From Nocardia wallacei (GTDB taxonomy: Bacteria > Actinomycetota > Actinomycetes > Mycobacteriales > Mycobacteriaceae), in contig NZ_AP023396.1 of assembly GCF_014466955.1 (NCBI RefSeq), positions 5,208,001 to 5,272,000 of the forward strand: a stretch of DNA of 64,000 nt, read 5' to 3'. Below the pieces are notes generated by a model that saw nothing but the letters and a program-made list of their open reading frames with translations, had not been told where the DNA came from and did not search any database. Positions 47,012 through 55,521 of the stretch are shown one piece after another (positions within the stretch are counted from its first letter, which is position 1; each line of letters begins with the position of its first letter). The position numbers and the translations under genes are program-made.

Positions 47012-47159
47012 AGCAGCCCTCCATGTTCTGGTGGGCGACATCCGGCATTCGCCCGCCGTTCGAAATCTAGGCGATGGGGACCGAACGCGTCGGTCGGTTA
47101 CCGAAGGTTAATGCGCGGCCGGTGCGGACACCGCCCCACACGCCGAGCCCGCGGACCGG

Positions 47160-48245
47160 TCATCGGCGGTGCAGGCGGGCGCACACCTGTTCGGTGAATT
47201 CGCGGGTGGAGGCCAGGCCGCCCAGGTCCGCGGTGGCGATACCGGCCGCGAACGTCGCCGCCACGGCCCGCTCGACGCGGTCGGCCGCCCGCGACAGCAC
47301 GACGTCGCCGCGCTGGGAACCCAACCACCGCAACAACATTGCCGCCGACAGCTGCAGTGCGGCCGGGTTGGCGCGGTTGTGCCCGGCCAGCGTGGGCGCC
47401 GCGCCGTGCACGGCCTGCGCCATCGCCCGGGTCGCCGAGCAGTTCAGCGAGGCGGCCAGGCCGAGCGACCCGCTCAGCTCGCCCGCCAGATCGGAGAGGA
47501 TGTCGCCGAACAGGTTCTCCGTCACCAGCACGTCGTAGTCGGCGGGCGCGCGGACCAGATGCGCGGCGGCCGCGTCGACGTGTTCGTCGTCGACCCGCAG
47601 CCGCGGGTACTCGCGCGCGACCTCGTAGCAGACGTCGCGGAACAGGCCCATGGTCATCGGCAGCACGTTGGCCTTGTGCACGATGGTCAACCGGCCGCGC
47701 CGCGCCGCGGCCGACCGGCAGGCCTCGTGCGCGATCCGCTCGCTGGCCGCCCGGGTCACCACCCCGACCGACAGGGCGATGTCCGCGGTGGGCGCGAACT
47801 CCCCGGACCCGGCGGCCATATTGCGGTCGGCGTAGAAGCCCTCGCTGTTCTCCCGGACGATCACCAGGTCGATATCGTCCGCGGCGGCCCGCACTCCCGC
47901 GAACGCCCGCACCGGACGGATATTGGCGTACAGGCCGAACCGTTTGCGGATGGCGCCGCCGGGCGGGGCGCCGACGCGATGCTCGGCGGGATAGGAGGCG
48001 TTGTCGTGCGGACCGAGGATCCAGGCGTCGAGCTCGTCCAGCGTCCGCACTGTCGACTCCGGCAGCGGTTCGCCGAATTCCGCGATCGCGGTGTGCCCCA
48101 TGGGCAGCGGAACCCAGTCCACGGCCGGTGCCGCGAGCACGGCCAGCGCCTCGTCGACCACCTCCCGCGCGGCGCGCACCACCTCGGGGCCGATGCCGTC
48201 ACCCTCGATCAGGCCCAGCCGCAGCTGTCCGTTCGCTCCGCTCAC
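47160..48245 (-). CDS. Isocitrate/isopropylmalate-family beta-decarboxylating dehydrogenase
   Basis: A 361-residue NAD(P)-dependent oxidative decarboxylase. It opens with LRLGLIEGDGIGPEVVRAAR, has the substrate loop LVIVRENSEGFYADRN, the KANVLP motif, and the metal site in ADYDVLVTENLFGDILSDLA followed by GELSGSLGLAASLN. Family members act on isocitrate, 3-isopropylmalate, tartrate or homoisocitrate; the specificity is not clear, and this is probably not the main leuB. The start is GTG 48245 with GGGAG upstream. It is divergent from the 2H phosphoesterase gene. Confidence 0.88.
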   Translation of the reverse strand: MSGANGQLRLGLIEGDGIGPEVVRAAREVVDEALAVLAAPAVDWVPLPMGHTAIAEFGEPLPESTVRTLDELDAWILGPHDNASYPAEHRVGAPPGGAIRKRFGLYANIRPVRAFAGVRAAADDIDLVIVRENSEGFYADRNMAAGSGEFAPTADIALSVGVVTRAASERIAHEACRSAAARRGRLTIVHKANVLPMTMGLFRDVCYEVAREYPRLRVDDEHVDAAAAHLVRAPADYDVLVTENLFGDILSDLAGELSGSLGLAASLNCSATRAMAQAVHGAAPTLAGHNRANPAALQLSAAMLLRWLGSQRGDVVLSRAADRVERAVAATFAAGIATADLGGLASTREFTEQVCARLHRR

Positions 48246-48312
48246 GCTCCCATCCTCGGTCCTGCGATTCGCGGGAAGATCACCGGGGCTCCGGCGTATC
48301 TTGTGCCAGGTC

Positions 48313-48828
48313 ATGGTTCAGTCGGTCGAATTGCTGTTGGACGAGGCCGCCGAGTCGGAGATCCGGCGGCAGTGGCGGCTGCTGGCCGAGGCCGGCATAC
48401 CCAGCCCGTCTCCCGACCATCGACCCCACATCACCATGGCCGTGGCCCGGCAGATCTGGCCGCGCCTGGACCAGGCGCTAGCCGCCCAGGAATTCCGCCC
48501 GTTCCCCATCCGCCTCGGCGGCCTGCTGATCTTCGGCGCGCGCAACCCCATCCTGGTCCGCCTGGTGGTCCCCACCGACGCGCTGCTCGCCCTCCAGCGC
48601 CGCGTGTTCTCCGTCGTCGACAAGTGCCCCGGCATTCCGGCCAATATCCGACCCGACGCGTGGACCCCTCACGTCACCCTGGCCCGCCGCCTGAAACCCC
48701 ACCAACTCGGCGAGGCCGTGCACGCGGTGGCAGCCGATCGAGATTTCGCCACTACGGTGGTGGGTATTCGTCGGTGGGACGGCGATCAGCGTCGTGACTG
48801 GCCGGTCGCACGCGCAAGCGGAAGATAA
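48313..48828 (+). CDS. 2H phosphoesterase (2'-5' RNA ligase-like)
   Basis: A 171-residue protein with the two tetrapeptides that define the 2H superfamily: H-I-T-M (HRPHITMAVAR) and H-V-T-L (WTPHVTLARRL). These histidines would catalyse cyclic phosphodiester or 2'-5' bond chemistry on RNA or nucleotides. N-terminal start chosen at the ATG 48313; ribosome-binding site is weak. It is followed 49 nt later by thioredoxin. Confidence 0.88.
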   Translation: MVQSVELLLDEAAESEIRRQWRLLAEAGIPSPSPDHRPHITMAVARQIWPRLDQALAAQEFRPFPIRLGGLLIFGARNPILVRLVVPTDALLALQRRVFSVVDKCPGIPANIRPDAWTPHVTLARRLKPHQLGEAVHAVAADRDFATTVVGIRRWDGDQRRDWPVARASGR

Positions 48829-48877
48829 CGGAGTTGCCCGGCGTTGTATCGGGGCAACCACGAGACGAGAGGATCCC

Positions 48878-49255
48878 ATGGCCACCCAGACCCTGACCGC
48901 GCAGAACTTCGATGAGATTGTCACCGGGAACGACGTCGTGCTCGTCGACTTCTGGGCCGACTGGTGCGGCCCGTGCAAGCAGTTCGCACCGACCTTCGAG
49001 GCGTCCTCGGACAAGTATCCCGATGTCGTCCACGGCAAGGTGGACACCGAGGCCGAGCAGAGCCTCGCCGCGGCCGCCAACATCCGCTCCATCCCGACCA
49101 TCATGGCGTTCCGGGAGGGTGTGCTGGTGTTCGCGCAGCCCGGCGCGCTGCCGCCGGACGCCCTCGAGGACCTGGTCACCCAGGTGAAGGCCCTCGATAT
49201 GGAAGAGGTCCGCAAGCAGCTCGCCGAACAGCAGGCCCAGCAGGAACAGGCCTGA
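48878..49255 (+). CDS. trxA: Thioredoxin
   Basis: A 125-residue thioredoxin with the active site FWADWCGPCKQFAP (C-G-P-C), the cis-proline loop IRSIPTIMAFREG and the normal fold. It has a Glu/Gln-rich C-terminal helix extending about 15 residues beyond E. coli TrxA. ACGAGAGGA precedes the ATG. It would reduce protein disulfides in the cytoplasm. A good rho-independent terminator follows. Confidence 0.95.
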   Translation: MATQTLTAQNFDEIVTGNDVVLVDFWADWCGPCKQFAPTFEASSDKYPDVVHGKVDTEAEQSLAAAANIRSIPTIMAFREGVLVFAQPGALPPDALEDLVTQVKALDMEEVRKQLAEQQAQQEQA

Positions 49256-49266
49256 CGATCGAGCGC

Positions 49267-49303
49267 CGCCGCATCGCCTCCGAGCGCCGGAAGCGATGCG
49301 GCG
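49267..49303 (+). terminator. Terminator of the thioredoxin gene
   Basis: CGCCGCATCGC (49267-49277) pairs perfectly with 49293-49303 across a 15-nt loop. It is followed by CTTCGCTTTTCG, a partial U-tract. It also lies between two convergent genes. Confidence 0.85.
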
Positions 49304-49318
49304 CTTCGCTTTTCGAGG

Positions 49319-49753
49319 TCAGCCGCCGAGTTTGTTGGTGACCGCGATCATGGCGCGGGCGGTGGATTCCGCCCCGTCGGCGGCCATCGCCGCGCCCCAG
49401 CCGCGGCGTCCGTTGAACTCGCACTGCACGAACGTGGCGGTGCCGACCTCGGTCCGGCGCTGGTGGAAACGCAGGATCTCGATCGGGTAGCCCTCCTCGT
49501 AGAGGGCCGAGGTGAGCGCGGCCACCGGGCTGCCGGCCGACACCACGGTCCGCAGCCGGTCGGCGAACTCGAGTGTCGCGGTGTACTGCGCGCCGTGGCG
49601 ATGCCCGGCGCGGCTCCACTCGCTGAGCTTCACCGGGCCGGAGTGCTCGCAGTAGCGGTCGAGGAATTCGGCGGGAGACAGTCCCGCGCATTCGGTCCGC
49701 AGGCCCTGGGGGGCGGCGGTGAGGATGTCGTGTGCGTCGATAGTGATGGTCAT
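49319..49753 (-). CDS. Orphan LeuA-regulatory-domain (2-isopropylmalate synthase allosteric) protein
   Basis: A 144-residue protein consisting only of a domain similar to the C-terminal allosteric (leucine-binding) domain of alpha-isopropylmalate/homocitrate synthases: AGSPVAALTSALYEEGYPIE, ILRFHQRRTEVGTATFVQCE and AAMAADGAESTARAMIAVTN. It has no TIM-barrel catalytic domain. It may bind a branched-chain or related amino acid as a free regulator. The start ATG at 49753 has GGAAG upstream. A candidate leader peptide rich in Ala, Leu and Val lies 125 nt upstream. Confidence 0.8.
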   Translation of the reverse strand: MTITIDAHDILTAAPQGLRTECAGLSPAEFLDRYCEHSGPVKLSEWSRAGHRHGAQYTATLEFADRLRTVVSAGSPVAALTSALYEEGYPIEILRFHQRRTEVGTATFVQCEFNGRRGWGAAMAADGAESTARAMIAVTNKLGG

Positions 49754-50246
49754 TGAACCAGGTCTTCCCGAAGTCTCGTCGTGTCGCAGGACAGTCGCGT
49801 CTGAGCTGAATGTCTGAAATGACAGAGGGGACCAGCGCAAGAAATCTGTATGGCCGCAGCGAGGAGGCCAGTCCGAATCAGACCCCGCTACGGCGGGTTA
49901 CTACGAGAAGTCGCGCAGCAGCCACCATCGCGGTTAGCGGAAGGTGCGCGGCGCGGTCGCGGTCGGCGACCAACTGCGCTGCGCTGCGGCTTGCGGCGGG
50001 ATTCGGCACGGCACCGAGAATATGGACTAATCCCCGCCTTGGCAACCACATTGGGCCGGAACCAACGGGTAACTTCGTCACAATGGTCGGTGAACGGCGC
50101 ACCAACGCTCGATGCGTAGTCCGGCAATCGAGTTCACCGAGCTTGCGGCCAGGTCACAGAGCCTGATCACAGCTATGGCAAACACTGGGTAAACCTCTTT
50201 CGTGTCGTCGGCGAGGGTGCCACCCACGAGCCGTGCGGAGGCACCG
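49754..50246. other. Intergenic region upstream of the LeuA-like gene
   Basis: About 490 bp with no confident protein gene apart from a possible leader peptide (49878-49928). Longer open frames here are Arg-rich and look like shadows. Confidence 0.5.
49878..49928 (-). CDS. Candidate leader peptide for the LeuA-like gene
   Basis: A 16-codon frame, MVAAARLLVVTRRSGV, is rich in Ala, Leu and Val and overlaps a CCCGC-TACG-GCGGG hairpin (49884-49897) at its end. A TGGCC/GGCCA pair follows before the gene. It resembles branched-chain attenuators of actinobacterial ilvB/leuA operons, but has no clear ribosome-binding site. Confidence 0.35.
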   Translation of the reverse strand: MVAAARLLVVTRRSGV

Positions 50247-50591
50247 ATGACCGACCGGACCCGTCCAGGCGACGATCCCTCATCTGCTCGGCCGCCACCG
50301 CCGCTGCGAGCATCAGATCCGTGAGTCGCTCGATCGTGGCGGCGAGCATGCCACCGCCCACCACATCGCGACGCCGCGCGACTGCTCGGACCTGTGCCGC
50401 CTCACCGGCGACCTGCTCGACCGCCGCGCCGAGTGGGCGCCCCGGCAGTGCGAGCTGACCGCCCGGGTGTGCACCGACACCGCGCAGCGCTGCGACCGCC
50501 TCGGCGAAACCGCGTGCGCCTCGGCGGCGCGCGCCGCCGCCGCGCCCTGCCTGTCGCTGGCCGAGGCACTCGCGCGCCGATACGCCACCGC
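50247..50591 (+). pseudogene. Frameshifted cysteine-rich four-helix (DUF326/copper-binding-like) gene
   Basis: An ATG at 50247 has a perfect GGAGG 6 nt upstream but stops after 25 codons (TGA at 50322). From about 50280 the +1 frame is coding-like: EHATAHHIATPRDCSDLCRL, then Cys at regular 6-7-residue spacing (QCELTARVCTDTAQRCDRLG, then TACAS and APCLS). This is the pattern of small Cys-rich four-helix copper-binding proteins. That frame has no start codon of its own until 50467 and runs into polA on the other strand. I infer a frameshift plus loss of the 3' end. Confidence 0.5.
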
Positions 50592-53336
50592 TCAGTGGGC
50601 GGCGGCGTCCCAGCTGCGGCCGACGCCGACGGAGACCTCCAGCGGCACCGAGAGCTCGATGGCCTTGCACATGTGGTCGCGGGCCAGCGACTCGAGGAAT
50701 TCGCGTTCACCCGCGGCGACCTCGAAGAGGAGTTCGTCGTGGATCTGCAGCAGCATGCGGGAGCGCAGCCCGGCGGCGCGAATCGCGCTCTGCACGTTGA
50801 TCATCGCGACCTTGATGATGTCGGCGGCGGTGCCCTGGATGGGGGCGTTGAGAGCCATCCGCTCGGCGGCCTCGCGGCGCTGACGGTTGCTGGAATCCAG
50901 ATCCGGCAGGTAGCGGCGGCGGCCGAACAGGGTCTCGGTGTAGCCGACCTTGCGGGCCTGGTCGACGGCGTCGTGCAGGTAGTCGCGGATCGCGCCGAAG
51001 CGGCTGAAGTACACCTCCATCTGCGCCTTGGCCTCCTCGGCGCTGATCTTCAGCTGCTGGGACAGGCCGTACGCCGACAGGCCGTAGGCCAGCCCGTACG
51101 ACATCGCCTTGATCCGGCGGCGCATCTCCGGATGCACCTCCGACAGCGGGATGTCGAAGGCCTTGGAGGCGACGAAGGTGTGCAGGTCCTCACCGGAGTT
51201 GAACGCCTCGATCAGGCCCGCGTCCTTGGACAGGTGGGCCATGATCCGCATCTCGATCTGGCTGTAGTCGGCGGTCATCAGCGACTCGTAGCCGGGGCCG
51301 ACGACGAAGGTGTCGCGGATGCGGCGGCCGGTGTCGGTGCGGATCGGGATGTTCTGCAGGTTCGGCTCGGTGGACGACAACCGGCCGGTGGCCGCGATGG
51401 TCTGGTTGAAGGTGGTGTGGATGCGGCCGTCGTCGGCGACCGACTTCAGCAGGCCGTCCACGGTGACCTTCAGCCGGGTGGCGTCGCGGTGGGCCAGCAG
51501 GTGCTCGAGGAACGGGTGCCCGGTCTTCTCGAACAGCGACTCCAGCGCGTCGGCGTCGGTGGTGTAGCCGGTCTTGGTGCGCTTGGTCTTCGGCATGTCC
51601 AGCTCGTCGAACAGCACCACCTGCAGCTGCTTCGGGGAGCCGAGATTGATCTGCTTGCCGATCACCTCGTAGGCGGCCTCGGCGGCTTGGGCGACCCGGT
51701 CGGCGAATTCGGATTGCAACTGCTGCAACCGATCACAGTCGACCGCGATACCGGCCTCCTCCAACTCGGCCAGCACACCGAGCAGGGGCAGCTCCATCTC
51801 GGTGAGCAGCTTGGTGGACTCGATGCCCTCGAGTTCGGCGTCGAAGGCGTCGGCCAGGTCGGAGACGGCGCGGGCGCGCAGGATCTCGGCCTTGGCCAGT
51901 TCGGCGTCGACCTGGCCCTCGTCGTCCAGCAACGAGAGCTGGGTATCGTCACCGGATTCCACGCGCAGCTCGCGCGAGAGATAGCGCAGCGAGAGGTCGT
52001 CGAGGTTGAAGGTGCGCTGGCCCGGCCGGACCAGATAGGCGGCCAGGGCCGTATCGCTGGTGAGACCGGCGAGCCGCCAGCCGCGGGCGCGCAACGCGTG
52101 CTGAGCGGACTTGGCCTCGTGCACGGCCTTCGGGGTGGCGGGGTCGGCCAGCCAGGCGCCCAGCGCCTGCTCGTCCTCGGGGGTCAGGCCGATGACGTCG
52201 AAGTAGCCGCCCTCGCCGTCGGCGGCGGCGATCGCGATCGCCTTCACGTCACCGTTCACCGGGGTGCCGGTACCCGCGATCGAAATACCGTGGCGCACAC
52301 CGGCCTTCGCGTGCTCGGCGAGCCAGTCGGCGGCCGCGCCGGGCTCGACCGCGCCGCCGCTGATCTCGAAACCGCCCTCGGCCTCCGGCTCCGGCGGCGC
52401 CAGCGTCTCGAACAGCCGGTCGCGCAGCACCCGGAACTCCAGGTCGTCGAACAGGCGGTGGATCCGGTCGCGGTCCCAGGGCTGCTGGGCCAGCTGCTCG
52501 GGGGTGTAGGGCAGCGGGACGTCCTTGACCATCTCGGTGAGCTGCCGGTTGAGCACGACGCTGGACAGGTTGGCGCGCAGCGCGTCGCCGATCTTGCCCT
52601 TCACCTGATCTACCCGGTCCACCAGGGTGGCCAGGTCGCCGTATTCGCGCACCCACTTCGACGCCGTCTTCTCGCCGACACCCGGAATGCCCGGCAGATT
52701 GTCGCTCGGGTCGCCGCGCAGGGCCGCGAAATCCGGGTACTGCGCGGGCGTGAGGCCGTACTTCTCCTCCACCGCCTCCGGGGTGAACCTGGTCAGCTCG
52801 GAGACGCCCTTCTTCGGATACAGCACGGTGACATCGGAATTCACCAGCTGCAGCGCGTCGCGGTCGCCCGTCACGATCAGGACGCGGAAGCCCTCGGGCA
52901 CCGCCTGGGTGGCGAGGGTGGCGATGATGTCGTCGGCCTCGTAGCCCTCGAGGGCCATCGTCGGGATGCCGAGCGCGGCCAGCACCTCCTGGGTGATCTC
53001 CACCTGGCCGCGGAACTCGTCGGGTGTGGTGATGCGGTTGGCCTTGTAGTCCGGGAACGCCTCGGTGCGGAACGTCTTGCGGTTGACGTCGAAGGCAGCG
53101 GCGATGTGGGTGGGCTTCTCGTCGCGCAGCAGGTTGATCAGCATCGCGGTGAATCCGTACACCGCGTTGGTGGTCTGGCCCGTGACGGTCTTGAAGTTCT
53201 CGGCGGGTAGGGCGTAGAAGGCGCGGTAGGCCAGCGAATGCCCGTCCAGCAACAACAGCGTGGGCCGCTCACCGGCGGAACTCGGGGTCGCTGCGGACAC
53301 ACTGTGCGGGCGCTGATCGGTGGTCGCTGGAGTCAC
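50592..53336 (-). CDS. polA: DNA polymerase I
   Basis: A 914-residue repair and Okazaki-fragment polymerase. The 5'-nuclease domain (LLLLDGHSLAYRAFYALPAE, YEADDIIATLA, GDRDALQLV, GDPSDNLPGIPGVGEKTA) is followed by a 3'-5' exonuclease-like domain whose catalytic acidic residues look degenerate, as in mycobacteria. The family A polymerase has motif A MTADYSQIEMRIMAHLS, motif B RRRIKAMSYGLAYGLSAYGL and motif C LLQIHDELLFEV. The start is GTG 53336: a damage promoter -10 ends 7 nt upstream, predicting a leaderless transcript, and there is no ribosome-binding site. Confidence 0.97.
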   Translation of the reverse strand: MTPATTDQRPHSVSAATPSSAGERPTLLLLDGHSLAYRAFYALPAENFKTVTGQTTNAVYGFTAMLINLLRDEKPTHIAAAFDVNRKTFRTEAFPDYKANRITTPDEFRGQVEITQEVLAALGIPTMALEGYEADDIIATLATQAVPEGFRVLIVTGDRDALQLVNSDVTVLYPKKGVSELTRFTPEAVEEKYGLTPAQYPDFAALRGDPSDNLPGIPGVGEKTASKWVREYGDLATLVDRVDQVKGKIGDALRANLSSVVLNRQLTEMVKDVPLPYTPEQLAQQPWDRDRIHRLFDDLEFRVLRDRLFETLAPPEPEAEGGFEISGGAVEPGAAADWLAEHAKAGVRHGISIAGTGTPVNGDVKAIAIAAADGEGGYFDVIGLTPEDEQALGAWLADPATPKAVHEAKSAQHALRARGWRLAGLTSDTALAAYLVRPGQRTFNLDDLSLRYLSRELRVESGDDTQLSLLDDEGQVDAELAKAEILRARAVSDLADAFDAELEGIESTKLLTEMELPLLGVLAELEEAGIAVDCDRLQQLQSEFADRVAQAAEAAYEVIGKQINLGSPKQLQVVLFDELDMPKTKRTKTGYTTDADALESLFEKTGHPFLEHLLAHRDATRLKVTVDGLLKSVADDGRIHTTFNQTIAATGRLSSTEPNLQNIPIRTDTGRRIRDTFVVGPGYESLMTADYSQIEMRIMAHLSKDAGLIEAFNSGEDLHTFVASKAFDIPLSEVHPEMRRRIKAMSYGLAYGLSAYGLSQQLKISAEEAKAQMEVYFSRFGAIRDYLHDAVDQARKVGYTETLFGRRRYLPDLDSSNRQRREAAERMALNAPIQGTAADIIKVAMINVQSAIRAAGLRSRMLLQIHDELLFEVAAGEREFLESLARDHMCKAIELSVPLEVSVGVGRSWDAAAH

Positions 53337-53343
53337 GGTCCCG

Positions 53344-53366
53344 AGTCTATGTACCGGCACCGACAA
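53344..53366 (-). promoter_or_regulatory. DNA-damage (RecA-NDp/PafBC-type) promoter of polA
   Basis: On the minus strand TTGTCGGTG (53358-53366), 8 nt, then TAGACT (53344-53349) exactly match TTGTCRGTG-N8-TANNNT. The -10 ends 7 nt before the GTG start of polA. Confidence 0.88.
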
Positions 53367-53546
53367 GCGGGCGCACCGGGGATGACGTGGGCCACATCGG
53401 CTCCGTGCGCGGCGCTCCCGGCAGCGCTCCACCGCACACGACGCTATGCCGCGCCCGGCACACATATTTCCGAATGGGCGAAATTGATCAGGTACAGCAC
53501 CCGAAATCTTGTCGGTCGCCGCCGTCCGCGGCACCGGAGTTCGGCA

Positions 53547-54173
53547 TCAGGACTTCGGTGCGAGATTTTCCAGCACCACTTCGGCGACCGCCTTCATCGT
53601 GGTGCGCCGGTCCATCGCGGTGCGCTGGATCCATTTGAATGCCTGCGGCTCGGACAACCCCTGCGTCTGCATCAGCACGCCCTTGGCGCGTTCCACGAGC
53701 TTGCGCGTCTCCAATCGGTCGGACAGGTTCGCGACCTCGTCCTCGAGCGCGGTGATCTCGTGGAACCGGCTGGCCGCCAGCTCGATCGCCGGCACCAGAT
53801 CCGATTTGGTGAACGGCTTCACCAGGTAGGCCATCGCGCCCGCGTCGCGCGCCCGCTCCACCAGGTCACGCTGGCTGAAGGCGGTCAGAATCACCACCGG
53901 CGCAACGCGTTTCGTGGCGATCTCGGCCGCCGCGTCGATCCCGTCGCGGCGCGGCATCTTGACGTCCATGATCACCAGATCGGGGCGCAGCTCCTCGGCC
54001 AGGTCGACCGCCTGCTGGCCGTCGCCCGCCTCACCCACCACCTGATAACCCTCCTCGGAGAGCATCTCGACCAGGTCCATCCGGATGAGCGCTTCGTCCT
54101 CGGCGACCACCACCCGCTTGGCGGCGGTCGCCGCGTCCTTCTTCGCGCCCGCGCCCCCTGCTGTCGTTCCCAT
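53547..54173 (-). CDS. pdtaR: ANTAR-domain response regulator (PdtaR type)
   Basis: A 208-residue response regulator with a receiver domain (VVVAEDEALIRMDLVEMLSE; phosphoacceptor Asp70 in VIMDVKMPRRDG; Thr in VVILTAFSQRD; Lys in YLVKPFTKSDL) and a C-terminal ANTAR RNA-binding three-helix domain (LVERAKGVLMQTQGLSEPQA, RRTTMKAVAEVVL). It matches M. tuberculosis Rv1626/PdtaR in architecture and in position beside polA. It should antiterminate transcripts carrying paired ANTAR hairpins when phosphorylated by a PdtaS-type kinase, not present here. A CACTC-TCCC-GAGTG hairpin lies upstream (54249-54264). Confidence 0.95.
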   Translation of the reverse strand: MGTTAGGAGAKKDAATAAKRVVVAEDEALIRMDLVEMLSEEGYQVVGEAGDGQQAVDLAEELRPDLVIMDVKMPRRDGIDAAAEIATKRVAPVVILTAFSQRDLVERARDAGAMAYLVKPFTKSDLVPAIELAASRFHEITALEDEVANLSDRLETRKLVERAKGVLMQTQGLSEPQAFKWIQRTAMDRRTTMKAVAEVVLENLAPKS

Positions 54174-54378
54174 AGATAGACCCCTCGTGATTCCGATGCC
54201 AAATACCCGAAGCGCGCGCCCGTCCGCCCCACCTTTAGCCGAACCGGCGCACTCTCCCGAGTGCCCTAAAGCGTACCGTTCAACCTCGCACAGAACCCAT
54301 CTACCCAGCGAGAGTTCGGCCACCCCGGCACCGATTCGGTCAACCGACCCCCCACCCGCTATCATTTCCCACCGGTGC

Positions 54379-54462
54379 GCCGAGTTGGCGGAACTGGCAG
54401 ACGCGACGGTCTCAAAAACCGTTGTCCTCACGGACGTGTGGGTTCGAGTCCCACACTCGGCA
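54379..54462 (+). tRNA. tRNA-Leu, anticodon CAA
   Basis: An 84-nt class II tRNA. The acceptor stem GCCGAGT (54379-54385) pairs with ACTCGGC (54455-54461), with A as discriminator. The D-loop contains GGCGGAACTGGCAGAC, and the anticodon stem ACGGT/ACCGT encloses CTCAAAA, giving anticodon CAA. A long variable arm (TCCTCACGGA) and T arm GTGGG-TTCGAGT-CCCAC complete it. CC but not the full CCA follows. TATCAT at 54360-54365 may be its -10. Confidence 0.97.
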
Positions 54463-54525
54463 CCGAGTAGGGGCTGGTGCACGGAATTCCGGGCGGTTGG
54501 TCGGGCCGTGGTCTGCACTCCGTCG

Positions 54526-55359
54526 TCAGTCGCGGGCCCAGAATTGCGCGCGCTCTTGCAGGTTCCACCACGAAACGAATTGCCCGTCTTCGTCTTTCAG
54601 ATCCCAGCGGGCGGCGAGCGCATCGAAGAACGCGTCATCGGCCGTCTTTCCGCCCTTCGGCTCACCGATGTAGAGCAGCCGCTCACCGCCCGCGGCCTCG
54701 AACGCGGCCACCGCCTCCGACGCCATCGTGTCGCCCCACCCCGGAGGCCAGCACAGAAAAAGCACGTCATCGGAGCTGAACGATCGCGACGCGAACTCCT
54801 TGAGATCACCGACGCCGTGCCACACATCCGACTGTCCCGCCGCCTGGACGAATGACACATTCTCCGCGCGATCCGGCGGTTCGGAGTCATACGCCTCGAT
54901 CCGCAGACCCGCCGCGGCCAGCTGCGCCGCCCAGTAGCCCCGGCCCGCACCCAGCTCGATCACCCTTCGACCCCGACAGGCCCGAGCCACCCAATCGACC
55001 GTCTCGGGCGACGGAATCGCATACGCGTAGGCAGCCTGCAAGACGGTCTGCGCGTACCCGAGCCGCGCACTGCCTGTCGCCCGGCCACCGTTCACCACCC
55101 GCCGACCGTCGTGCTCGCAGACAGACGGCGCGACAACGTCCCAATACGGATTCCCGCTGACCGCCCGACCACCGGTCAGGTAATGCACCAACCGCAGATC
55201 GAATGCGGCATCGGCCCGCTCGTCCCCGCTCCCCGGCAACATCGGCGCAGTGTCCAGATAGTCGGCCACCTTCGGATACTCGCTCGCCAGCCGTAACTCA
55301 TCCCCCAGCAACGCAGCGAGTTCCGCACGTCGCTCCGCCGTCAGCACAAGCTCACCCAT
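54526..55359 (-). CDS. Class I SAM-dependent methyltransferase-like protein
   Basis: A 277-residue protein. The C-terminal half is Rossmann-like with motif I VIELGAGRGYWAAQLAAAGL and AYDSEPPDRAEN after it, and DVLFLCWPPGWGDTMASEAV as motif IV. The N-terminal 120 residues form a helical cap (YWDVVAPSVCEH, RLGYAQTVLQAAYAYAIPSP). The substrate is unknown. The start ATG at 55359 has GGGGG upstream. It is convergent to the tRNA-Leu gene. Confidence 0.85.
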   Translation of the reverse strand: MGELVLTAERRAELAALLGDELRLASEYPKVADYLDTAPMLPGSGDERADAAFDLRLVHYLTGGRAVSGNPYWDVVAPSVCEHDGRRVVNGGRATGSARLGYAQTVLQAAYAYAIPSPETVDWVARACRGRRVIELGAGRGYWAAQLAAAGLRIEAYDSEPPDRAENVSFVQAAGQSDVWHGVGDLKEFASRSFSSDDVLFLCWPPGWGDTMASEAVAAFEAAGGERLLYIGEPKGGKTADDAFFDALAARWDLKDEDGQFVSWWNLQERAQFWARD

Positions 55360-55521
55360 ACCCCCGATTTTCCCCTCCCACAGCCTGCTTCGCGATCGCT
55401 TCGACCGAGACGGCGCGTGGAGAGATCTCATTCGAATCTCGTCGAGTCGAACCCCGCACTCTCCCCACCCGTAGTTCCCAACAGACGGGCGTAACGAACC
55501 GTCGGCTAGTGGAGGGCGCGT

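Noticed and set aside
50247..50330. Programmed +1 frameshift
   Set aside because: No slippery codon run or stop context typical of known +1 sites, and the downstream frame has no sensible end, so decay is simpler.
50394..53210. A 938-codon plus-strand frame opposite polA
   Set aside because: Antisense shadow of polA with biased composition. Only its first 200 bp overlap the separate Cys-rich frame described as a pseudogene.
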